DNA of 6,506 nt from Nitrospirota bacterium. GTDB taxonomy: Bacteria; Nitrospinota_A; UBA7883. The DNA is taken from positions 1 through 6,506 of the forward strand of contig DRJW01000042.1 in NCBI GenBank assembly GCA_011052055.1, written 5' to 3'. The number at the start of each line of letters is the position of its first letter. Positions within the stretch are counted from its first letter, which is position 1. Below the pieces are notes generated by a model that did not search any database, was not told the DNA's origin, and worked only from the letters and a program-made list of their open reading frames with translations. A program made the position numbers and the translations under genes. Shown here in pieces: positions 1 through 4,072 of the stretch.

Positions 1-9
1 AATCGAGCG

Positions 10-80
10 AAAAGTCGTCAGGCGAGACTGCGAGACAAAATAGCCGCAAGCGTAGTAGTAACTACTCTGAGGACGATTTT
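10..80. repeat. Imperfect inverted-repeat (REP-like) unit
   Basis: AAAAGTCGTC at 10-19 is complementary to GACGATTTT at 72-80 apart from one bulged base. Near the centre GTAGT (52-56) pairs with ACTAC (61-65) around a 4-base loop. The unit could fold as a long imperfect hairpin and resembles extragenic palindromic repeats found after genes. Family identity cannot be established from one copy, and the start of the window may cut the element. Confidence 0.45.
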
Positions 81-126
81 GACTCGGCAACGAATTTGAC
101 TCGGCAACGAATTTGACTCGGCAACG
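76..126. repeat. Three tandem copies of a 17-bp unit
   Basis: The unit AATTTGACTCGGCAACG occurs at 76-92 (one mismatch, position 77), 93-109 and 110-126, with a partial continuation CGAAGC. The copies are head to tail with no spacers, so this is a short tandem repeat and not a CRISPR. It begins within the last bases of the inverted-repeat unit at 10-80, so it probably arose by slippage of that element's right end. A variable-copy-number locus is plausible. Confidence 0.85.
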
Positions 127-169
127 AAGCATGGCGCCTTTTACAGCCGATTGTAGCAGAAATGGATTA

Positions 170-182
170 TTAGAGGTTCCCA
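170..182 (+). repeat. 13-nt direct repeat, copy 1
   Basis: TTAGAGGTTCCCA is identical to 647-659. Both copies are preceded by an A/T-rich ATTA-type stretch and followed by AAATT within a base or two. The second copy sits exactly where the HEPN-like N-terminal piece loses homology, so the word may mark an element end or a recombination junction. Confidence 0.5.
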
Positions 183-330
183 AAATTGAATCAATGTCAA
201 TTTATGGCGGTAAGCAGGATTGCTCTATCAATATTGTGGTGAATAGGCAACATATCCGCCCTTGTCATTGCGAACGAAGTGAAGCAATCTCATCATCATG
301 ACATTCCAGCCTTGAGCATGAATCTCAGAG

Positions 331-351
331 ATGCCGGATCGAGTCCGGCAT
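331..351. repeat. Perfect hairpin repeat inside the nested element
   Basis: ATGCCGGA (331-338), a 5-base loop TCGAG and TCCGGCAT (344-351) form a perfect 8-bp stem, followed by GACA. The GCCGGATCGAGTCCGGCATGACA pattern is a repeat type seen in intergenic regions of several proteobacterial genomes (from memory). No T-run follows the stem, so it is not a standard intrinsic terminator. It lies between the inner arms of the 263-421 element, as expected of a repeat inserted into an older repeat. Confidence 0.65.
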
Positions 352-378
352 GACACTTGTCAAGATTGCCACGTCGCT

Positions 379-411
379 GGAGCCTGTCCTGAGCCAAGCG
401 AATGGACTTTT
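379..411. repeat. Probable third repeat family inserted in right arm
   Basis: The segment containing CCTGTCCTGAGCCAAGCGAA interrupts the right arm of the 263-421 palindrome between GCCACGTCGC and the closing GCAATGACA. It resembles the widespread GTCCTGAGC...AAG class of interspersed repeats. The assignment rests on recognition from memory and the exact borders are approximate. Confidence 0.45.
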
Positions 412-443
412 TGCAATGACACCTTTTATTTCAACCAAAAAGA

Positions 444-449
444 TATAAT
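444..449 (+). promoter_or_regulatory. Possible -10 box ahead of the HEPN-like remnant
   Basis: TATAAT is an exact match to the sigma70 -10 consensus, about 70 nt upstream of the start codon at 518. No good -35 sits at the proper distance: CTTTTA at 423-428 is weak, and TTGCAA at 411-416 is too far away. It could be the original promoter of the decayed gene or a chance match in A/T-rich DNA. Confidence 0.3.
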
Positions 450-505
450 GCCTCTTTATCATCTTAAACCTGCGTATGTTCATGATTTTTCGCTTACATG
501 ACATT

Positions 506-510
506 GGAGG
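506..510 (+). promoter_or_regulatory. Ribosome binding site of the HEPN-like remnant
   Basis: GGAGG lies 7 nt before the ATG at 518. It decides the start: the frame is also open from an ATG at 476, but that one has no such site and adds residues with no family resemblance. Confidence 0.6.
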
Positions 511-517
511 CGGTTTT

Positions 518-667
518 ATGGCTCAAAATAATGATGACAGGACAACTTCTCGTGGTCTTTGGCGTTACGCCAAAGAATTTCATGAAGCGGCAAAGGTCGT
601 AGACAATTTTAAAGGAAAGGCGGTCATTTCAACCCCTGCATATTATTTAGAGGTTCCCATAAATTAA
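518..667 (+). pseudogene. N-terminal fragment of a small HEPN-like protein
   Basis: This 49-codon piece begins MAQNNDD and contains GLWRYAKEFHEAAKVVD (residues 13-29) and STPAYYL (38-44). In my recollection these match the first helix and following segment of small uncharacterised HEPN-like proteins, where the next residues are a conserved GHxxELxLKxFL helix. Here that helix is absent: after YYL the reading enters LEVPIN and stops. The matching C-terminal end of such a protein is found at 673-816 in a different frame, so I read the two as remnants of one gene that lost about its middle half. A GGAGG site precedes the start. HEPN domains often bind or cleave RNA as toxin partners, but the family's role is unknown, no active-site motif is visible and the fragment should not be functional. 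A perfect 9-bp stem with a 3-nt loop (556-576) lies within the coding stretch. Confidence 0.6.
647..659 (+). repeat. 13-nt direct repeat, copy 2
   Basis: TTAGAGGTTCCCA repeats 170-182. It encodes the LEVP residues at the end of the N-terminal HEPN-like piece, just where similarity to the family ends, and so marks the probable deletion or insertion junction. Confidence 0.5.
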
Positions 668-672
668 TAGGC

Positions 673-816
673 ATGGTTAATCATATTTATAAAGATAAAA
701 ATCTAGAGTACATTACCACTGGCTACTATTCATTTCCTGAATTTATGGCGCTCATATCCTTTTCTGACGATTTATTGTTAATTGCTGATAAAGTTCTAAA
801 AACCGATGTCAAATAA
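673..816 (+). pseudogene. C-terminal fragment of the same HEPN-like protein
   Basis: Read from the ATG at 673 this short frame gives 47 residues. The segment IYKDKNLEYITTGYYSFPE resembles the C-terminal signature (YKxKxLEYxxTGY) I associate with the same small HEPN-like family as the 518-667 piece, followed by a hydrophobic helix rich in L and I. It is in another frame than the N-terminal piece and has no ribosome binding site of its own. Together the pieces total about 96 residues, well short of the family's usual length as I remember it. The TAA stop at 814-816 overlaps the first 11 bases of priA, so the intact gene would have overlapped priA directly. The family assignment is from pattern memory; a profile search of both pieces would settle it. 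Confidence 0.5.
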
Positions 817-3025
817 ACTGCCATTCGCGCAAGTCATAGCGCCGCGCCCCGTCCGGTCGTTTTTCACATATAGTGTGCCTCCATCCCTCGACGCCGAGGT
901 ATCGCCGGGAAAGCGGGTTTTGATACCGTTCGGTTCAAGAAAGCTTATCGGTCTTGTGGTATCAAGAATAAAAAACTCCGATGTTAAAACAAAACCGATC
1001 CTGCAGGTTATCGATCCTGCGCCGGTCGTCGGTCTCCATCTTCTTGAGCTGGCTTTGTGGACCGCGCAATACTATTTCGCGCCACCCGGCGATGTGGCGC
1101 CGTTGATTTTGCCCAGGGACGACGCTGTTATAGAAAATCTGGTTCAGCTTACAGGCGAAATTCCCGTGAACACAAGATCGAAAACCGCAAGGCTTGTGTT
1201 CGACGCTCTCACAGCGAAAGGAGGATCCCGTAAGCTGAGCCTGCTTTCAGCCGATCTGGGTTTTACTCCTGTCAAGATGAAAAAAATCCTGGCCGGAGAC
1301 CTCATACGGGGATTCACCCGCCAGGGCGAGTCGGTGAGGCTCAAAAAAAAACGCGCCACAGATAAACCTGAAAATATAAACGGGAAAAAGCCGGTTCGTC
1401 TTCGAATAAAACTTACCTCACAGCAAAAAAAGGCGGTCACAGCTATAACACCCGATATAGAGAAGGGACGCTTTCGAGTTCATCTCATACATGGAGTGAC
1501 AGGCTCTGGCAAAACAGAAATATACGCAAGGCTCGCCGCGAGAACTGTCGCGATCGGCAAGTCTGCGCTTATCCTGGCCCCTGAAATAGCCCTTGGCGAG
1601 ATGATCGCCAGGAAATTCGAGGAGAGTCTGGAAAACGTTCCGGTAACTGTTTTCCACTCCGGCCTGAAACCTGCCGAGCGCTACAGGCGATGGACGCAAA
1701 TCATGGAAGGAGAAGCGAAAGTCGTAGTGGGCGCAAGGAGCGCTCTGTTCGCCCCGATGAAGAATCTGGGGCTTATCATTGTCGATGAGGAGCACGACCC
1801 GACTTATAAGCAGGAAGAGTCACCCCGATATCATGGCCGGGACGCGGCCGTAAAGCGCGGTTCGCTGGAGAAAGTCCCGGTGGCGCTCGGTTCGGCCACT
1901 CCGTCTCTTGAAAGTTATTCAAACGCCAAAGAGGGAAAATACCGGCTCATAGAATTAACAAGCAGGATAGACGACAGGCCGATGCCGCAAGTGGGGATAG
2001 TAGAGCCGGATGGCGGAGGAGACATCGGGCCGAAGCTCCGCGACGCGATACAGGCATGCCTGAAATCGAAAGAGCAGGCCCTTTTGTTTCTTAACAGACG
2101 CGGCGCCGCCCGGTTTGTACAATGTTCGAGATGCGGCCATGTTTTCATATGCCGGAACTGCTCGTTAAGCCTTATCCTCCACGCCTATTCGAGATCGCTA
2201 AAATGCCACACATGCGGATATCATGAACGCGCGCCCGACGTGTGTTGCGAGTGCGGCTCGGAGTCGTTGTTTAAGGGAGGAAGCGGCACACAGAAAATAG
2301 AACAGGAGATTACAGAGCTGTTTCCAAAAGCGCGTGTCGCCCGCATGGACCGCGACACCACCACAAAACGCGGCTCCTCCGCAACGATACTGTCAGCCGT
2401 AGAGAGCCGTTCGATCGATATCCTGATCGGCACCCAGATGATAACCAAGGGCCATGACTTTCCAGGCATAAACGTGGTCGGCGTCGTATCGGCGGACGAA
2501 TTATTGTACCTGCCCGATTTTAGAAGCGCGGAAAGAACGTTCCAGCAGATTACCCAGGCGGCCGGGCGCGCCGGGAGGGGAGAGCGCGAAGGGATCGTGA
2601 TAGTCCAGACATTGAGCGGCGATCATCACAGCGTAACCTCGGCTAAAAATCATGACTACCGGCGTTTTTATGAAAATGAAATTGATTTACGCCGCGCCGC
2701 CGGTTATCCTCCCTTTTCAAGGCTGGCCAGGATAGGAATAGAAGCTTCTACAGTGGAAAGAGGAGAGCTGTTTTTAGAAAAAATAGAGCCTGCCATAAAA
2801 ATAACCGCGCAGAGCGCCCCCGGCATTACTATTCTGGGGCCGGTTGAAGCGGTTGTGTTCAAGGTGAGAAACCGTTATAGATGGAGGATGCTTTTTAAAG
2901 CTGTGGGAGTTAAAGCGCTCTTTAAAGGAGTGAGAAGCTTTATCGATAAAGTAGACATGTTACCCGGCCCGGTGAAAAACAGGGTGAAAGTCGTTGTGGA
3001 TGTAGACCCGGCGGATGTGATGTGA
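806..3025 (+). CDS. priA: Primosomal protein N' (replication restart helicase PriA)
   Basis: This is a 739-residue superfamily 2 DNA helicase that recognises stalled or D-loop forks and starts reloading of the replicative helicase. The length matches the family (E. coli about 732). Residues 1-105 are the DNA 3'-end-binding domain (PRPVRSFFTYSVP). The helicase core shows Walker A GVTGSGKT (230-237), DEEH (327-330), GSATPS (362-367), GTQMITKGHDF (542-552) and QAAGRAGRG (584-592). Between the core lobes lies the zinc region with four CxxC pairs (C440/C443, C449/C452, C467/C470, C480/C483; C481 is an extra Cys). The C-terminal domain carries GPVEAVVFKVRNRYRWR (678-694). An in-frame TAA at 797-799 makes 806 the earliest start, and the conserved N-terminus begins soon after. 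No clear ribosome binding site precedes it; the start overlaps the stop of the HEPN-like remnant by 11 nt, which may once have coupled translation. The gene is intact. Confidence 0.97.
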   Translation: MSNKLPFAQVIAPRPVRSFFTYSVPPSLDAEVSPGKRVLIPFGSRKLIGLVVSRIKNSDVKTKPILQVIDPAPVVGLHLLELALWTAQYYFAPPGDVAPLILPRDDAVIENLVQLTGEIPVNTRSKTARLVFDALTAKGGSRKLSLLSADLGFTPVKMKKILAGDLIRGFTRQGESVRLKKKRATDKPENINGKKPVRLRIKLTSQQKKAVTAITPDIEKGRFRVHLIHGVTGSGKTEIYARLAARTVAIGKSALILAPEIALGEMIARKFEESLENVPVTVFHSGLKPAERYRRWTQIMEGEAKVVVGARSALFAPMKNLGLIIVDEEHDPTYKQEESPRYHGRDAAVKRGSLEKVPVALGSATPSLESYSNAKEGKYRLIELTSRIDDRPMPQVGIVEPDGGGDIGPKLRDAIQACLKSKEQALLFLNRRGAARFVQCSRCGHVFICRNCSLSLILHAYSRSLKCHTCGYHERAPDVCCECGSESLFKGGSGTQKIEQEITELFPKARVARMDRDTTTKRGSSATILSAVESRSIDILIGTQMITKGHDFPGINVVGVVSADELLYLPDFRSAERTFQQITQAAGRAGRGEREGIVIVQTLSGDHHSVTSAKNHDYRRFYENEIDLRRAAGYPPFSRLARIGIEASTVERGELFLEKIEPAIKITAQSAPGITILGPVEAVVFKVRNRYRWRMLFKAVGVKALFKGVRSFIDKVDMLPGPVKNRVKVVVDVDPADVM

Positions 3026-3027
3026 CC

Positions 3028-3043
3028 AAAAACAATTGTTTTT
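3028..3043. repeat. Perfect 16-nt palindrome after priA
   Basis: AAAAACAATTGTTTTT begins 2 nt after the priA stop and is fully self-complementary. It has no loop or G/C-rich stem, so it is a poor intrinsic terminator despite its position, though the flanking T-tract could aid weak bidirectional termination. It could instead be a binding site for a dimeric protein. Chance occurrence in A/T-rich DNA is also possible. Confidence 0.4.
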
Positions 3044-3083
3044 CCGGCTTTTAACAAGATCGCCGATAAAACCAGAAAAACAT

Positions 3084-3112
3084 TTGACTTGGTATATCTC
3101 TTCATCTAAACT
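3084..3112 (+). promoter_or_regulatory. Sigma70-type promoter of the str operon
   Basis: TTGACT (3084-3089) matches the -35 consensus at five of six positions. It is followed after exactly 17 nt by TAAACT (3107-3112), four of six for the -10. Transcription would start near 3119 and give a leader of about 80 nt before rpsL. The position, between priA and the ribosomal protein genes, and the need for strong expression support it. The leader has short repeats (GGCGTT at 3147 and 3175) but no convincing attenuator or terminator hairpin. Confidence 0.7.
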
Positions 3113-3184
3113 GTTGTGTTTCCAAGCTAGAGCGTGGCTGTTACGCGGCGTTGCTTGCAGTAGAAATTGCTATTGGCGTTTTAC

Positions 3185-3188
3185 GGAG
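3185..3188 (+). promoter_or_regulatory. Ribosome binding site deciding the TTG start of rpsL
   Basis: GGAG lies 9 nt before the TTG at 3198. Because the start is not ATG, this site and the family N-terminus MPTINQLVRKG are what fix it. Confidence 0.75.
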
Positions 3189-3197
3189 ATTTAGATT

Positions 3198-3571
3198 TTG
3201 CCTACGATCAACCAGTTAGTGCGTAAAGGACGAAAAAAGGTCGGGAGAAAAACGAAAAGCCCGGCCCTTACCAAATGTCCGCAAAGGCGCGGAGTTTGTG
3301 TGCGCGTTTACACCTCTACACCTAAAAAACCTAATTCAGCGTTGAGGAAAGTCGCTCGCGTAAGGCTGACCAACGGTTATGAAGTTACAACATATATCCC
3401 AGGCGTCGGCCATAATCTCCAGGAGCACGCTATTATTCTCATACGCGGAGGCCGTGTTAAGGATCTGCCCGGTGTGCGTTACATGTAGTGCGGGGTACGC
3501 TCGATACGCTGGGGGTTGAAGGCCGTAAGCAGAGCCGGTCCAAGTACGGCGCCAAGAAACCAAAAAAGTAG
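3198..3571 (+). CDS. rpsL: 30S ribosomal protein S12, with a one-base frameshift
   Basis: S12 sits at the 30S decoding centre and controls codon-anticodon fidelity. The frame opened at TTG 3198 reads MPTINQLVRKGRKK and continues to PGVRYM, stopping at 3486-3488 after 96 residues, about 28 short of the family. The missing end is present in the next frame: from 3482 the DNA reads HVVRGTLDTLGVEGRKQ, then SRSKYGAKKPKK, and stops at 3569-3571. Restoring one base between 3480 and 3483 (TTAC(C)ATG) gives exactly 124 residues, the normal length. Key residues are standard: TPKKPNS with K43, and K88-D89 in GRVKDLPG. K43 and K88 are the positions whose changes give streptomycin resistance, so a sensitive-type S12 is predicted; D89 is the site methylthiolated by RimO in some bacteria. 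As S12 is essential and the tail is conserved, a sequence error is likelier than a real truncation. No slippery heptamer is visible. Confidence 0.9.
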
Positions 3572-3578
3572 TAATCCA

Positions 3579-4049
3579 ATGCCAAGACGACACGTAGTAA
3601 TCAAGAAAGTTTCGAGGAAGGGCGCCGAATACGGCGATCCTGTGATCTCCCGCTTTATAAACATCGTTATGAAAGACGGTAAAAAAAGCCTCGCTGAAAA
3701 AATATTTTTCGGCGCCATGGAGAAAGTGAGCAAGAAAAGCGGCGAAGACTCTTTGGAGATTTTCAAACGCGCGCTCGACAACATAAAGCCTTCGCTTGAA
3801 GTCAAGTCACGCAGGGTTGGCGGCTCTACCTATCAGATTCCGGTTGAGGTCAACTACGACCGGCGAATGGCTTTGTCGATAAGGTGGATAATCGACAGCG
3901 CCCGCAAACGGTCCGAAAGAGGTTTTGTCAACCGGCTCGCCGGAGAGATCATGGACGCCTCCTCCGGTAGCGGAGCCGCGTGGAAGAAAAAAGAAGATAC
4001 CCACAAAATGGCCGAAGCCAATAAAGCCTTCGCCCATTACAGGTGGTAA
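3579..4049 (+). CDS. rpsG: 30S ribosomal protein S7
   Basis: S7 is a primary 16S rRNA-binding protein that nucleates assembly of the 30S head and lies near the E-site tRNA. From the ATG at 3579 the product is 156 residues, a standard bacterial length, beginning MPRRHVVIKK. The signature EVKSRRVGGSTYQIPVEV is at 74-91, followed by RRMALSIRWI, and the C-terminus is the conserved HKMAEANKAFAHYRW. The frame is open further upstream to 3516, but that extension is merely the rpsL 3' end read in another frame, so the internal ATG is correct. Only 7 nt separate it from the restored rpsL stop and there is no strong ribosome binding site, so translation is probably coupled to rpsL. In E. coli S7 represses its operon by binding this intercistronic region; the short spacer here leaves little room for that structure. 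Confidence 0.97.
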   Translation: MPRRHVVIKKVSRKGAEYGDPVISRFINIVMKDGKKSLAEKIFFGAMEKVSKKSGEDSLEIFKRALDNIKPSLEVKSRRVGGSTYQIPVEVNYDRRMALSIRWIIDSARKRSERGFVNRLAGEIMDASSGSGAAWKKKEDTHKMAEANKAFAHYRW

Positions 4050-4072
4050 AGGTCCCTCGGAGAATCTGAAAA

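Larger units (their letters stand above)
263..421. repeat. Nested interspersed repeat with terminal inverted repeats
   Basis: The element starts with TGTCATTGC (263-271) and ends with its exact reverse complement GCAATGACA (413-421). An inner pair, GCAATCT (284-290) and AGATTGC (363-369), is also exactly complementary. This outer and inner arrangement with GCGAACGAAGTGAAGC between them matches a common bacterial intergenic repeat whose translation gives CERSEAIS; that identification is from memory. Here it looks enlarged: a hairpin repeat sits between the inner arms (331-351) and another insertion sits in the right arm (about 379-411). No transposase is present, so any mobility would be non-autonomous. 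Confidence 0.7.
1..475. other. Gene-free region made of interspersed repeats
   Basis: I find no credible protein gene here. The open frame at 113-301 runs through tandem and interspersed repeats and ends in the peptide CHCERSEAISSS, which is a translation of a widespread non-coding repeat and not a protein signature. The stretch holds an inverted-repeat unit (10-80), a 17-bp triplicate (76-126), a small 7-bp stem (AAATTGA 183-189 with TCAATTT 197-203) and a nested palindromic element (263-421). Positions 127-262 are otherwise unassigned. The region probably represents an intergenic repeat landing zone downstream of whatever gene lies left of the window. Confidence 0.75.

Noticed and set aside
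76..126. CRISPR-like repeats
   Set aside because: The 17-bp copies abut directly with no spacers and there are no cas genes.
113..301. 62-codon open frame ending CHCERSEAISSS
   Set aside because: It is translated interspersed repeat: the start lies in the 17-bp tandem array and the end in the palindromic element. There is no ribosome binding site and no protein-like composition.
331..351. Intrinsic terminator
   Set aside because: The stem is perfect but no U-tract follows, and it sits inside a repeat element rather than after a gene.
3119..3197. Attenuator or riboswitch in the rpsL leader
   Set aside because: Only short repeats and 4-bp stems can be drawn; nothing supports a defined regulatory fold.
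3480..3489. Programmed -1 frameshift in rpsL
   Set aside because: No X-XXY-YYZ slippery sequence, stimulatory hairpin or internal Shine-Dalgarno is evident at the break, and S12 is not known to be recoded; a one-base error is simpler.
3516..3578. Upstream TTG extension of rpsG
   Set aside because: The extension is the rpsL C-terminal coding sequence in another frame. The ATG at 3579 gives the exact family length and N-terminus.
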